The notes under the pieces: generated by a model | Databases searched by the model: none | Seen by the model: only the letters and a program-made list of their open reading frames with translations | What the model was told of the DNA's origin: nothing | Translations under genes and position numbers: made by a program | Part shown: piece after piece, positions 35,929 to 44,906 of the stretch | How the letters are laid out: each line of letters starts with the position of its first letter | How positions within the stretch are numbered: the stretch's first letter is position 1 | Assembly (NCBI RefSeq): GCF_009602705.1 | Contig: NZ_VSWH01000001.1 | Coordinates: forward strand, 310,001-374,000 | Source of the DNA: Chryseobacterium vaccae | GTDB lineage: Bacteria; Bacteroidota; Bacteroidia; Flavobacteriales; Weeksellaceae | Reading direction: 5' to 3' | Length of the DNA stretch: 64,000 nucleotides

Positions 35929-36063
35929 TTTTTATATATTTGTCAAATATTTTTGTGAAAAATAACTTTTTGACAAAAGCAAATATAATCCGAAAAGGCT
36001 AAAACAAGACATTTTCAGAACAAAAGTGGAAAAAATATTCAACTTATCTCTGTCTTCTTTTAC
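35929..36063. other. Intergenic region with repeated TTTGTCAAA/TTTGACAAA words
   Basis: After the dnaX stop, ATTTGTCAAAT (35939-35949) and TTTTTGACAAAAG (about 35967-35980) form an imperfect inverted repeat around AT-rich sequence. It could be an operator or just 3' sequence. The rest of the gap to 36323 has a hairpin (next entry) and no gene. Confidence 0.3.
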
Positions 36064-36095
36064 ACCCGCTGATCAGTTTTTCAGCGGTTATTTTA
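36064..36095 (+). terminator. Probable terminator downstream of dnaX
   Basis: A perfect 7-bp stem CCGCTGA/TCAGCGG with an eight-base loop, followed by TTATTTTAG. Moderate strength. Confidence 0.5.
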
Positions 36096-36323
36096 GCTTT
36101 TCTGCTTTCTATTGTAGAAATTTCAGAACGTATTACCGATTTTATTGGTATTGCTAACTGAATTTCTTTCCAAAAAATACAGGTAAATTAAAGTCCTTTT
36201 GTTTTCCTGATTCCTTTAAAAATTTTGAACGGCATTTTTTGAAAAGAATTATAAAGTAAATTTTATAATGAAAGGACTATTGATGTAAGTTTAAAAAAAA
36301 TATAAAACAATAAATTTAAAAAT

Positions 36324-37406
36324 ATGAATTTAAAAGATGTAAAAAACGAGTGGATCAACGGGCTCTCACAGCCATTGATGATTGCTGGGCCATGCAGTGC
36401 GGAAAGTGAAGCCCAGATGCTTGAAACGGCTAAAAGAATAAGAGAAACCAATGCCCAGGTACCTATATTCCGTGCAGGAATCTGGAAGCCGCGTACCAAA
36501 CCAAACGGTTTCGAGGGAGTAGGAGTTATTGGTCTTAACTGGCTGAAAAAAGTGAAAGAGGAATACGGTTTCAAAACGGCTACAGAGGTGGCCAATGCCC
36601 ACCACGTATTTGCAGCTTTGGAAGCAGATGTAGACGTTCTTTGGATTGGGGCACGTTCAACTGTAAATCCATTTACGGTTCAGGAAATTGCAATGGCTTT
36701 AAGAGGAACAGACAAACCTGTATTCGTTAAAAACCCGGTAAACCCGGATCTGGCCCTATGGATTGGTGCGTTAGAAAGACTTCTCGGACAGGATATTAAA
36801 AACCTAGGCGTAATTCACAGAGGGTTTTCAACGTACCAGAAAACAAAATACAGAAACAACCCGAACTGGCAGATTGCATTAGATTTCAAAAGTCAGTTTC
36901 CCAACATTCCGATGCTGATCGATCCGTCCCATATCTGCGGAAACAGAACAGGACTTGCCGATATTACACAGGAAGCACTTAACGTAGGATACCAGGGGGC
37001 TATTATTGAGACCCACTGCAACCCGGATGAAGCCTGGAGTGATGCGTCACAGCAGATTACTCCTGAAGTACTGGCGGAACTTATCGGAAACCTGAAAGTA
37101 AGAAATTCAGGACTTGCCGGTTTTGATAATGAAATGGGAAGACACAGAACTTTAATTTCTGATCTTGATTTTCAACTGATTGAGCTTCTTTCCCAAAGAA
37201 TGAAGATTTCCGAGAAAATAGGTAAGCTTAAAAAAGAAAATGATATCGCGATCTTCCAGCCGGAAAGATGGAAGGTGATCACGGAATACGCTACTCAGAA
37301 AGCTAAAGAAACAGGGATGTCTCAGGAATTTATTGAGAAGGTATTTAAAGCCATTCATGAGGAATCTATTGAAGTACAGAATAATATCATGATCGACAGA
37401 GCATAA
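36324..37406 (+). CDS. Bifunctional DAHP synthase/chorismate mutase
   Basis: A 360-residue fusion. Residues about 1-260 are a KDPG-type (AroF/KdsA-like) 3-deoxy-D-arabino-heptulosonate 7-phosphate synthase: MIAGPCSAESE, FRAGIWKPRTKPNGFEGVG, VKNPVNPD, HRGF, IDPSHICGNR. Residues about 275-360 are an AroQ-class chorismate mutase helix bundle with DLDFQLIELLSQRMKISEKIGKLKKEN and IAIFQPERW. It commits carbon to the shikimate pathway and makes prephenate. In such fusions the mutase domain can also mediate feedback inhibition by prephenate. It stands alone on +, about 70 bases from the next promoter. Confidence 0.93.
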   Translation: MNLKDVKNEWINGLSQPLMIAGPCSAESEAQMLETAKRIRETNAQVPIFRAGIWKPRTKPNGFEGVGVIGLNWLKKVKEEYGFKTATEVANAHHVFAALEADVDVLWIGARSTVNPFTVQEIAMALRGTDKPVFVKNPVNPDLALWIGALERLLGQDIKNLGVIHRGFSTYQKTKYRNNPNWQIALDFKSQFPNIPMLIDPSHICGNRTGLADITQEALNVGYQGAIIETHCNPDEAWSDASQQITPEVLAELIGNLKVRNSGLAGFDNEMGRHRTLISDLDFQLIELLSQRMKISEKIGKLKKENDIAIFQPERWKVITEYATQKAKETGMSQEFIEKVFKAIHEESIEVQNNIMIDRA

Positions 37407-37509
37407 TTGACAGATCACACAGTATAGTCTTTAGGGCTTAAGAGTCAGGAAAGTGGTGAAAAAGAAATGTTTTCATATCCCCGGATCTGTGCCTTAAGCC
37501 CTAATTTCT

Positions 37510-37517
37510 TATATTTG
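37510..37517 (+). promoter_or_regulatory. Promoter -7 box (TATATTTG) of rsgA
   Basis: A perfect TAnnTTTG match 15 bases before the rsgA ATG. It supports the internal start at 37533 over an upstream ATG at 37467. Confidence 0.55.
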
Positions 37518-37532
37518 CATCCAGTATTATCT

Positions 37533-38459
37533 ATGAAAGGAAAAATCATTAAATCAACAGGCAGCTGGTACCAGGTTCTGGAGCTTGAAACAGAAAAAAT
37601 TTTCGAAGCCAGGATCAGGGGAAAATTCAAACTGATCAAAACAAGACTCACCAACCCGCTTGCTGTAGGAGATTTTGTAGAATTTCAGCTGGAGAAAGAT
37701 GATATTGCATGGATTACTAAAATAGAACCGAGAAGAAATTATCTGATCAGGAAATCCGTAAACCTTTCAAAAGAGGCTCACATCATTGCATCCAATATAG
37801 ATTTAGCCTGTTTTATTTTTACATTAAAACATCCGGAAACCTCATTAGGATTCCTCGATCGTTTTCTGGCATGCTGCGAAGCATATAACATTACCCCATT
37901 AATTCTGTTCAATAAAATTGACGTTTTAAATGAAGATGAAATTGAATTAGTGAAGGACATTGAATTTTTGTATCAGGAAATTGGCTATGAGACTTTAGAA
38001 ATTTCTTCCTATTCCAAATTGAACCTTGAATTACTTCAGGATCTTCTTAAAGATAAAACCTCCGTATTTTTCGGGCATTCCGGCTGTGGAAAATCTACAT
38101 TGGTGAATGCACTTCAGCCCGGGTTGAATTTAAAGACATCTGAAATTTCAGACTCTCAGCTTAAAGGAAAACACACCACAACTTTTGCCCAGATGCACTT
38201 CTGGCATTTTGGAGGAAACGTTATCGATACCCCCGGTGTACGTGAATTTGCGATGATTGACATTGAAAAAGAAGAAGTTCAGCATTACTTCCCGGAAATT
38301 TTCAAAAAAAGGGAAGAGTGTAAGTTTCATAACTGCCTGCACATTAATGAACCTAAATGTGCTGTTTTAGCTTCTCTCGAAACCGGAGAAATCCAACATT
38401 CCCGCTATTCTACTTATATAAAATTGATGGATGAGGCTGAGGAGGCTTCCCAAAAATAA
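37533..38459 (+). CDS. rsgA: Ribosome small subunit-dependent GTPase RsgA
   Basis: 308 residues from MKGKIIKSTG. The frame opens 22 codons earlier, but that part covers the promoter. The RsgA layout is clear: an N-terminal OB-fold, then a circularly permuted GTPase with the G4 motif FNKIDV ahead of the P-loop GHSGCGKSTLVNAL, then GKHTTT and DTPGVREF, and a C-terminal zinc finger CKFHNCLHINEPKC. It helps mature the 30S subunit. Single-gene unit. Confidence 0.93.
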   Translation: MKGKIIKSTGSWYQVLELETEKIFEARIRGKFKLIKTRLTNPLAVGDFVEFQLEKDDIAWITKIEPRRNYLIRKSVNLSKEAHIIASNIDLACFIFTLKHPETSLGFLDRFLACCEAYNITPLILFNKIDVLNEDEIELVKDIEFLYQEIGYETLEISSYSKLNLELLQDLLKDKTSVFFGHSGCGKSTLVNALQPGLNLKTSEISDSQLKGKHTTTFAQMHFWHFGGNVIDTPGVREFAMIDIEKEEVQHYFPEIFKKREECKFHNCLHINEPKCAVLASLETGEIQHSRYSTYIKLMDEAEEASQK

Positions 38460-39373
38460 TACCGATCATCTGGATAAATGTTTTTTGTTATCGTTAGCAA
38501 ACGCAAAGCCGCAAAAGTATTTTTCATGCAGTATATATAAGTAAGGTGCAATTAAAAATCTGTGTAATCTGAGTTATCTGTGGGGAATATTTAACCACAA
38601 CAGACACAAAAGATTAATACAAAAGCTATTTTTAAGTTTAAAAGCTTTGTGTATAAAAGTTCACATAAGCCTAAAAAAATCTGCGATTTTTATTGATGCT
38701 GAAAATGAATCTGTCTAATCCGCGAAATCATCGGGAGAAAAAAATACAAGAATCTGTGAGATCTTAAAAACACCAACAAAAATCTCTTCTAAAAACCGGT
38801 TAATGTAATTTGCCTAATTTATTCAATAGAGGTAGACTTTAGTCCGCCTAAACAATAAAAATCATCCCGGGTTCTGATAAAGTCTAGTAACAAATATGTA
38901 AAACAGGCAAAAAATCTGCTGGATCTACGAGAATAAAAATAAAAATCTGCTGAAAAATCTTTGTTTTTAAATCTACAAAAATATCTGAGCTATTAAAATA
39001 ACTCTACTTTTTCATGTCATAAATTATGACAGGTAAGATCAATTTTCGGAATGTCGGTTTTTAATGAAAATATTTTTTTGAATTTTTTTTAAAAAAAATA
39101 TTTATTTCATTCTTTGAAATAGAAGGAATACGCTAATAATATGATTTTTTACGGTTTAAAATTTTATCATATTCGTAAAAAATTACTTGAATTTTTACAA
39201 ATAAAAAACCCAGCCGAAGCTGGGTAAAAACTAATAACCATGAAAACTCAAATTAAACATGAGAATCATAATAGAATTAACAATTACTGTGCCAAAGTTG
39301 ATAACTCCATTTCTTAATAAAAGTTATTTTTATGTTAAAAAAAAATTAAAATAAAAATCAAAGATATTTTTTG
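38460..39373. other. Long gene-free gap with degenerate repeats
   Basis: More than 900 bases between rsgA and ndk with no credible ORF. It holds many AATCTG(C/T)G-like words (for example near 38553, 38677, 38708, 38750, 38912 and 38950) and a degenerate palindrome (38821-38850) related to 27459 and 55011. GAAGCTGGG/CCCAGCCGAAGC-type sequence near 39210-39230 gives a short hairpin. Confidence 0.6.
38821..38850. repeat. Palindromic dispersed repeat (copy B, degenerate)
   Basis: ATTCAATAGAGGTAGACTTT followed by AGTCCGCCTA: the same head as copies A and C with two mismatches in the stem. The sequence after it diverges from the other two copies. Confidence 0.7.
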
Positions 39374-39381
39374 TAATTTTG
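39374..39381 (+). promoter_or_regulatory. Promoter -7 box (TAATTTTG) of ndk
   Basis: A TAnnTTTG match 23 bases before the ndk ATG, giving an expected leader of about 15 bases. Confidence 0.55.
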
Positions 39382-39404
39382 CGCCATTAAAAAAATATAC
39401 ATTT

Positions 39405-39821
39405 ATGTCTAACATTACATTCACTATGATTAAGCCTGATGCAGTAGCAGACGGACATATCGGTGCTATATTAGGGAAGATTGCAGAAGGAGGTTTCAAA
39501 ATTAAAGCTTTAAAATTAACTCAGCTTACTGTAGCTGACGCTAAAAAATTCTATGAAGTACATGCTGAAAGACCATTTTATGGTGAGCTTGTAGAATTCA
39601 TGAGCTCTGGTCCAATCGTTGCAGCTGTTCTTGAAAAAGATAACGCTGTTGAAGATTTCAGAATATTAATCGGATCTACTAATCCTGCAGAAGCTGCAGA
39701 AGGAACAATCAGAAAAATGTTTGCAAGAAGCATCGGAGAAAATGCAGTTCATGGTTCAGATTCTAACGAAAATGCGTTGATCGAAGCTCAGTTCCATTTT
39801 TCAGGAAGAGAAATTTTCTAA
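39405..39821 (+). CDS. ndk: Nucleoside diphosphate kinase
   Basis: A 138-residue enzyme that balances NTP pools. [16 protein letters not shown] at the start, [14 protein letters not shown] around residue 53, and the active-site His in [11 protein letters not shown] (about 118) are all present. Length is normal. A promoter box is just upstream and a strong terminator just downstream, so it is monocistronic. Confidence 0.96.
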   Translation: MSNITFTMIKPDAVADGHIGAILGKIAEGGFKIKALKLTQLTVADAKKFYEVHAERPFYGELVEFMSSGPIVAAVLEKDNAVEDFRILIGSTNPAEAAEGTIRKMFARSIGENAVHGSDSNENALIEAQFHFSGREIF

Positions 39822-39841
39822 GAAAATTCTTTTATAAAATA

Positions 39842-39870
39842 GAAACCGGAGAAACTTCTCCGGTTTTTTT
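39842..39870 (+). terminator. Rho-independent terminator of ndk
   Basis: AACCGGAGAA pairs with TTCTCCGGTT around a tiny loop and is followed by a T run, about 20 bases after the ndk stop. Confidence 0.88.
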
Positions 39871-40026
39871 ATGCCATAATGTCTGCGCTTGAGATATTTA
39901 GGAATCAATCTCAATTTTTAGCGGATAATTCCAGTCTTGAATTTTGTATATTTTTTTTGACTACTTCAATTTCAAGAAAAAGTATAATAAAAAAAATCAA
40001 GCTTATGCTAATTCTGTTTTTATACT

Positions 40027-41871
40027 TTACAGGTTGTTTTCAATAGCTTCCACCTTCTCCCTATGCAGGTCAACGGGTTTATCAAGCAGGATGGCAAGAA
40101 CAGTCATACTTTTGTCAAACCTTTCTTTCGGAATATCAATATAAATGATCCCTGGTGTTTCACTCCAGTACAGCTTATTGTATATTTTATGATCCAGAAT
40201 ACTGCCTTCACCGGCTATCCTGATTCTGGCAATATTATTTTTGATTCCTTTTAAGGCAACAGGACCGGTAGGCGTTCCTTCTACAAACAGATAAATGGTC
40301 TGTCTGTCTTTTGAAAGAGCACTCATCCCTGAGTAATGTCCGCCAGGAAGCCCTTTTCCGGTTTCAAAAAGCGCTTCTGCATGTTTACTGATCCATTTCA
40401 GAGTTTCAGGATTGGTTTTGGGAGTTTTGGGAAGAGTCATTTCGAGTCCGTCATTGGTCAGCCCTGAATGATCCATAATATTGCTGCCATTATGAATAAG
40501 ATTGGCAAGATCATACACCGCAGTTTTGGCATCTTTGTTTTCCAGAATATCCTTAACAGAGAAAGTGTCCTTTTCAAAATGATTAAGAAGAGTAGGCTTT
40601 TCACTAAAAATAAGCTGAACCGTTGTCACGTCCTGATCAAATTTTACCTTAGACAGATCAATCATCATCGTTGTATCGTTAGTAAAGTGGAAATTTACCT
40701 GAGAATTTTTATCCCCTACGACTTTTATAACCGATGGTTTACTGGCCAGGCCATACATTTTTACAAAATCTTTAGCCTCTTCCAGATAAAGAAATATAGA
40801 TTTTTCATCTTCAGAAAATGCAGATTTTCCTTTATAATGCTCAAAAGGAATGCCTTGCCTGGTGCCGTATATAGCGTCTTTATTTTTTGTAGTCCATCTT
40901 CCGAGATTTTTTAAAATTTCGGTTTGTTCTTCAGGAATGGTTCCATCAGATTTCGGCCCGATATCCAGAAGGAGATTACCTCCCATGCTGATCACGTCTG
41001 CTAAGGTTCGGACAATCATATTAGGTGTTTTATAATGACTGTCGAACGGCTGGTATCCCCATGAATCATTCATCGTATAGCAAAGCTCCCAATAAGAGCT
41101 TTGGGGAGCTGCAACGGGAATTCCCTGTTCCGGAGTTTCATAATCACCATGATTGTTGAGCCTTGAATTAATAATAATATCAGAATTATACTTCTTTAAA
41201 AGGGCTAAGGTCTGCGGAGCTTTCCATTCTCCGGAAGAGTGCTCCCAATCGCCGTCAAACCATAATAAATCAGGCTTGTACTGTTGTGACAGTTCATTCA
41301 GCTGAGTTTGGTAATAAGAAACAAACTTATCCCATCTTTTAGGGTCGTTTTTGATATCATAACGCTTTTTTGTACGGGTATTGACGTCATAATATGGATG
41401 GCTCCAGTCTGGAAGAGAAAAATAGATCCCGGTTTTGAGTCCTGATTTTTTTAACGCGGCAACAAAAGGAGTTAAGACGTCTTTTTTGGCTGCAGACTGA
41501 TGAGGAATCGTGATAGCCTTCTCAGCTTTAGAATTCCATAAAGAAATACCATCATGATGTTTGGAGGTAATAACGGCATATTTTGCTCCTGATTCCTGGA
41601 TCATGCGAACCCATTCCTCCGGCTTGTAACCCGAGGCTGAAAAGCCGTTAAGCTGTTTCATATAATTTTCATGATTGATATAATTATTAAAAAAAGACCA
41701 GGACTCGGAGATACCATCAACTGAATAAATACCCCAATGGATAAAAATACCAAGTTTGGCATTTCTGAACCATTCCATTTTTTTTAGACCATCTGATTCA
41801 GACTGAGCATTGAAATGGCATGCTGATAGCATCAATCCTAAAAAAACAACTCCTGTTATCCTCTTTTTCAT
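40027..41871 (-). CDS. GH29 alpha-L-fucosidase lipoprotein
   Basis: A 614-residue protein with a lipobox signal (LMLSACHFNAQ). The GH29 catalytic domain follows: FRNAKLGIFIHWGIYSVDG near residue 40, AKYAVITSKHHDGISLW, LPDWSHPYYD, and the nucleophile region DLLWFDGDW. VISMGGNLLLDIGPKSDGTIPEEQ marks the end of the barrel near residue 330. The last about 280 residues are beta-rich accessory domains. It removes fucose from host or plant glycans, probably at the outer membrane or periplasm. It stands alone, without SusCD genes, so it is not part of a visible polysaccharide-utilisation locus. Confidence 0.92.
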   Translation of the reverse strand: MKKRITGVVFLGLMLSACHFNAQSESDGLKKMEWFRNAKLGIFIHWGIYSVDGISESWSFFNNYINHENYMKQLNGFSASGYKPEEWVRMIQESGAKYAVITSKHHDGISLWNSKAEKAITIPHQSAAKKDVLTPFVAALKKSGLKTGIYFSLPDWSHPYYDVNTRTKKRYDIKNDPKRWDKFVSYYQTQLNELSQQYKPDLLWFDGDWEHSSGEWKAPQTLALLKKYNSDIIINSRLNNHGDYETPEQGIPVAAPQSSYWELCYTMNDSWGYQPFDSHYKTPNMIVRTLADVISMGGNLLLDIGPKSDGTIPEEQTEILKNLGRWTTKNKDAIYGTRQGIPFEHYKGKSAFSEDEKSIFLYLEEAKDFVKMYGLASKPSVIKVVGDKNSQVNFHFTNDTTMMIDLSKVKFDQDVTTVQLIFSEKPTLLNHFEKDTFSVKDILENKDAKTAVYDLANLIHNGSNIMDHSGLTNDGLEMTLPKTPKTNPETLKWISKHAEALFETGKGLPGGHYSGMSALSKDRQTIYLFVEGTPTGPVALKGIKNNIARIRIAGEGSILDHKIYNKLYWSETPGIIYIDIPKERFDKSMTVLAILLDKPVDLHREKVEAIENNL

Positions 41872-42059
41872 TTCTCTTTTTTATGCTAAAATAAATAAAG
41901 AAAAGCTAATTTTTTCGGATAAAGAAAGTAAATGTTATATTCATTAATAGAAGTATTGAATTTAAATATGAAAAGCTGAAATACTGAATAATAAAATATC
42001 GTATTTTTAACGAGATGATAAATGGAATACTTCTTGTAAGTTTCTTTAAAAAAAAGAAT

Positions 42060-42272
42060 ATGAAAATTCCAATGATAGTAATGGCGGGTTTATTAGCTGT
42101 GGGGGTATCTGCACAGACAACAAAACCAGTGAAAAAAATAAACAAGCCAGTTAAGAAAATTAAAAAAGCAGAAGCACCAAAACCGGTAAAAGCTGCCGAA
42201 CCTAAAGTAATTGTAAAGAAAGATACTCTTCTTAAAAGAGGAGGATACTGCCCGGCCTGCGGAATGGGATAA
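42060..42272 (+). CDS. Putative MNIO-modified RiPP precursor with signal peptide, C-terminal CPACGMG
   Basis: 70 residues from MKIPMIVMAG. A Sec-type signal (ends VGVSAQ, residue about 19) is followed by a Lys/Pro/Ala-rich spacer. The end is RGGYCPACGMG, with the only two Cys of the peptide in the last seven residues. Its stop lies three bases before the DUF692 gene, so the two are coupled. DUF692 (MNIO) enzymes modify Cys of precursor peptides, often encoded next to them, as in methanobactin, bufferin and Chryseobacterium ChrH pathways. Role as substrate is inferred. An ATG 45 bases upstream only adds a poor leader. Confidence 0.72.
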   Translation: MKIPMIVMAGLLAVGVSAQTTKPVKKINKPVKKIKKAEAPKPVKAAEPKVIVKKDTLLKRGGYCPACGMG

Positions 42273-42275
42273 TTT

Positions 42276-43370
42276 ATGAAAAAACCTCTCTTGGGACTGT
42301 CGATGATGCCGGAAGCAGATTTTGTTTCCGCAATACTTCCACTGTTGCAGGATCAGTCGGTGGCTGTGCTGGAATGGTCCTTTGATACGGTTGAACAAAT
42401 GCATGAGCCGGAATGGCTCAGCGGTCTTTTGGATTTTTATGCCGAAAATAACCGTCTGTTGGGACATGGGGTATATTATTCGCTTTTTGATGCCCGATGG
42501 ACAGAACGGCAGGAGGTCTGGCTTGAAAAACTAAAGCAGGAAATCCAAAGAAGAAAATACAATCATATTACGGAACATTTCGGTTTTATGAATACCGAAA
42601 ACTATCATCAAGGCGTTCCCCTGCCGGTTCCGTTACATCCCAAAATACTACAGATTGGAAAAGACAGGCTGGCACGTTTACAGGCTGTCGTAGAAATTCC
42701 TGTGGGTGTGGAAAATCTTGCTTTTTCGTTTTCAGCAGATGATGTCAGGGAGCAAGGAATATTCCTTGAAAAACTGATTGAAGAAGTAGATGGCTTCCTG
42801 ATTTTGGATCTTCATAACATTTACTGTCAGTCCTGTAATTTTGAGATTGATATTCTGGATATCGTTACCATGTATCCGCTTGAAAAAGTAAAGGAAATTC
42901 ATCTTTCCGGAGGAAGCTGGCAGGAAAGTGTATACGGAAAAAAGCCAATCAGAAGGGATACTCATGATGATGCAATTCCTGAAGAGGTATTGGCTGTATT
43001 ACCTGAAGTGCTTTCCAGGTGTCCAAATCTTGAATATGTCATTATTGAAAGGCTGGGACATACTATAAGTACAAATATAGAAAAAGAGTCTTTTTTCAAT
43101 GACTTTGTTAAAACTAAAAAAATAATTGAAGGTTGCTTGTTTCCAGCCAGAAAGAAGACTGTGTGGAATAGAAAAGAATATATTTCTCCGGAACCATTGG
43201 AGGATCAGTTACTGTATCATGAACAGACAAAACTGACAAGATTACTCCACGAAAACGGGGATATTGCGTTTTTTAAAAATGAAGACTTTAGTTATTTCAA
43301 CGTGCAGAAATGGGATCCCGAAATGATAGAAACTGCCCGAAGTATCATCAAAAAGTGGAACCCATACTAA
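42276..43370 (+). CDS. DUF692-family multinuclear iron oxidative enzyme (MNIO), with C-terminal extension
   Basis: 364 residues. The TIM-barrel part (about 1-270) carries plausible metal ligands of the family: E100/H101 in ITEHFGF, E146 in VGVENLAFSF, D178/H180/N181 in LDLHNIY, H209 in EIHLSGGSW, H230/D231 in DTHDDA, and E258 in VIIERLGH. The last about 90 residues are extra compared with usual members of about 280 residues and could replace a separate partner protein (inference). It is encoded directly after the CPACGMG peptide and before a DUF1772-like membrane protein. The chemistry performed here is unknown. Confidence 0.85.
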   Translation: MKKPLLGLSMMPEADFVSAILPLLQDQSVAVLEWSFDTVEQMHEPEWLSGLLDFYAENNRLLGHGVYYSLFDARWTERQEVWLEKLKQEIQRRKYNHITEHFGFMNTENYHQGVPLPVPLHPKILQIGKDRLARLQAVVEIPVGVENLAFSFSADDVREQGIFLEKLIEEVDGFLILDLHNIYCQSCNFEIDILDIVTMYPLEKVKEIHLSGGSWQESVYGKKPIRRDTHDDAIPEEVLAVLPEVLSRCPNLEYVIIERLGHTISTNIEKESFFNDFVKTKKIIEGCLFPARKKTVWNRKEYISPEPLEDQLLYHEQTKLTRLLHENGDIAFFKNEDFSYFNVQKWDPEMIETARSIIKKWNPY

Positions 43371-43398
43371 TTCTTTGTACACCGTTAATCAAAAATAA

Positions 43399-43890
43399 AT
43401 GAAAATGACAACCGTATTTTTAATAACTGCAACTGTACTTACGGCTTTAATTGCAGGGCTTTTCTATGCGTATTCCTGTTCTGTAGTTCTGGGATTGGGA
43501 AAACTCTCGGATTCAGAATATCTGAGAGCCATGCAGAGTATTAACCGGGAAATTCTTAATCCTGTATTTTTTGTGAGTTTTATCGGAACAGCAATACTGC
43601 TTCCAGTGACTGCTTTTCTTTTTCGCGGACAGCAGCCTGCTTTTATCTTTCTTCTGCTGGCGTCTGTGGCCTACCTGATTGGTGTATTCGGAGTAACTGT
43701 TGCCGGAAACGTTCCCCTGAATGATCTACTGGGTAAGTTTGATATTGCCGGATCATCTGCCGAAGCAGTGAAACTGATGCGCAAAACTTTTGAAAACAGA
43801 TGGAACTTTTTGAACAATATCAGAACAGTTTTCTCTGTCATAAGTATCGTTCTGGCAGTCTGTGCCTGTATCTGGAATAAAGAGATTTAA
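43399..43890 (+). CDS. DUF1772-like four-helix membrane protein
   Basis: A 163-residue integral membrane protein with four spans (about 5-25, 54-74, 81-102, 140-160). LIAGLFYAYSCSVVLGLGKL, SINREILNPVFFVSFIG and GVTVAGNVPLNDLLGKFD are typical of the DUF1772/anthrone oxygenase-like group. It follows the MNIO gene by 28 bases and is probably in the same transcript, where DoxX-type membrane proteins sit in bufferin operons. A link to metal or redox handling is inference. Confidence 0.78.
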   Translation: MKMTTVFLITATVLTALIAGLFYAYSCSVVLGLGKLSDSEYLRAMQSINREILNPVFFVSFIGTAILLPVTAFLFRGQQPAFIFLLLASVAYLIGVFGVTVAGNVPLNDLLGKFDIAGSSAEAVKLMRKTFENRWNFLNNIRTVFSVISIVLAVCACIWNKEI

Positions 43891-43900
43891 AATGAATTCA

Positions 43901-43936
43901 GTAGAAATACGCAACTGATTAATTACGTATTTCTAC
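43901..43936. repeat. Inverted repeat after the MNIO operon
   Basis: A perfect 11-bp inverted repeat, GTAGAAATACG with CGTATTTCTAC, around a 14-base loop, 10 bases after the DUF1772 stop. No T run follows, so it may be a 3' stabilising hairpin. Confidence 0.55.
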
Positions 43937-44055
43937 GGATGCGTGGTATGTGTTTTTATGTTGAAATTTACATCAACAACAGTAATAGATTTAAGTATTA
44001 AAAGTTTAAAGCGTAAATACTGATAACCAACGAATTTCATATTCCACAGAGAAGA

Positions 44056-44086
44056 AAGGCAGTCCGGATGGGCTGTCTTTTTTCGG
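44056..44086 (+). terminator. Terminator-like hairpin between the MNIO operon and a lipoprotein gene
   Basis: AAGGCAGTCC pairs with GGGCTGTCTT (two G-U pairs) around GGAT, then a T run. It ends about 120 bases before the lipoprotein gene. Confidence 0.65.
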
Positions 44087-44207
44087 TCTTCTGTTTTTAT
44101 TCTGCTTTAAATAGAGTGTAATAACCTGCCATAAACGGTGTTTTTCCTGTAAAGCAATCATTGGTTTATAGTGACCTTTGTCCTAATCATAATTAAAATT
44201 AAAACCA

Positions 44208-44837
44208 ATGAAACATTTAGAAAATTTTTTCGGTACGAGATGGTTGTCTCTAAAAAAGTTTTACGCCCTATTAGCTCTTACAGCAGCATTCTCCATAACA
44301 AGCTGCAGCAAAGATGACGATGAGCCTATTCCCCAGCCAATAACCTATGCAGTAGAAAACCCTTTGGATAAATATCATGAAATGACAGGTTTTACAACAA
44401 CAACGAATTTTATAAACTCTGGCGATTATGAATTTGGGCTTGCCTTCTCGGCCAATGTAAAAGGGAAAATCAGCGCAATAACTATTAAACTTCCTGATGT
44501 TAATCCGAATCTAAGAGTAACATTCTGGGATTATACCACTAAAACAGTACTAAGAACAGAAACAATCAATGTGACAGCTTCTAATACTTTGATTACGAAA
44601 AGTATTTCAGAATTGGCGTTGGAAAAAGATAAAAAATACGTGATCACAATGAATTCCAATGACTGGTATAAGAGATCAAAGCCGGATAATAGCAATGCTG
44701 CGTATCCCATCACTGCCGGAAATATCAAATTTTGGGAGTATAAATGGACGAGTGGTACGGCACAGGCATTCCCAACGACTACTTCACTGGATTATAACGG
44801 AGGTGATTTAAGCTTTAATTTTCAACAGGTAGACTAA
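44208..44837 (+). CDS. Lipoprotein with DUF4082-like beta domain
   Basis: A 209-residue protein. The lipobox SITSCSKDDDE at about residue 33 comes after a longer than usual N-terminal part (MKHLENFFGTRWLSLKKFYA). The body is beta-rich: GLAFSANVKGKISAITIKLP and NLRVTFWDYTTKTVLRTETI resemble DUF4082-type domains. An acidic stretch after the lipid Cys is common in surface-exposed lipoproteins of the phylum. Function unknown. It is a monocistronic gene closed by a strong terminator. Confidence 0.7.
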   Translation: MKHLENFFGTRWLSLKKFYALLALTAAFSITSCSKDDDEPIPQPITYAVENPLDKYHEMTGFTTTTNFINSGDYEFGLAFSANVKGKISAITIKLPDVNPNLRVTFWDYTTKTVLRTETINVTASNTLITKSISELALEKDKKYVITMNSNDWYKRSKPDNSNAAYPITAGNIKFWEYKWTSGTAQAFPTTTSLDYNGGDLSFNFQQVD

Positions 44838-44856
44838 TAACCATATTTTTTCAAAG

Positions 44857-44896
44857 GAAAAGGCAGCTCAATGAACTGCCTTTTCTGTTTTTTATT
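44857..44896 (+). terminator. Rho-independent terminator
   Basis: GAAAAGGCAG pairs with CTGCCTTTTC around a nine-base loop and is followed by TGTTTTTT. It separates the lipoprotein gene from the convergent rpe gene and may act on both. Confidence 0.85.
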
Positions 44897-44906
44897 CAGA
44901 TTTTTT

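Noticed and set aside
38460..39404. CRISPR array in the repeat-rich gap before ndk
   Set aside because: The repeated words are short, degenerate and irregularly spaced, with no constant repeat-spacer pattern and no cas genes.
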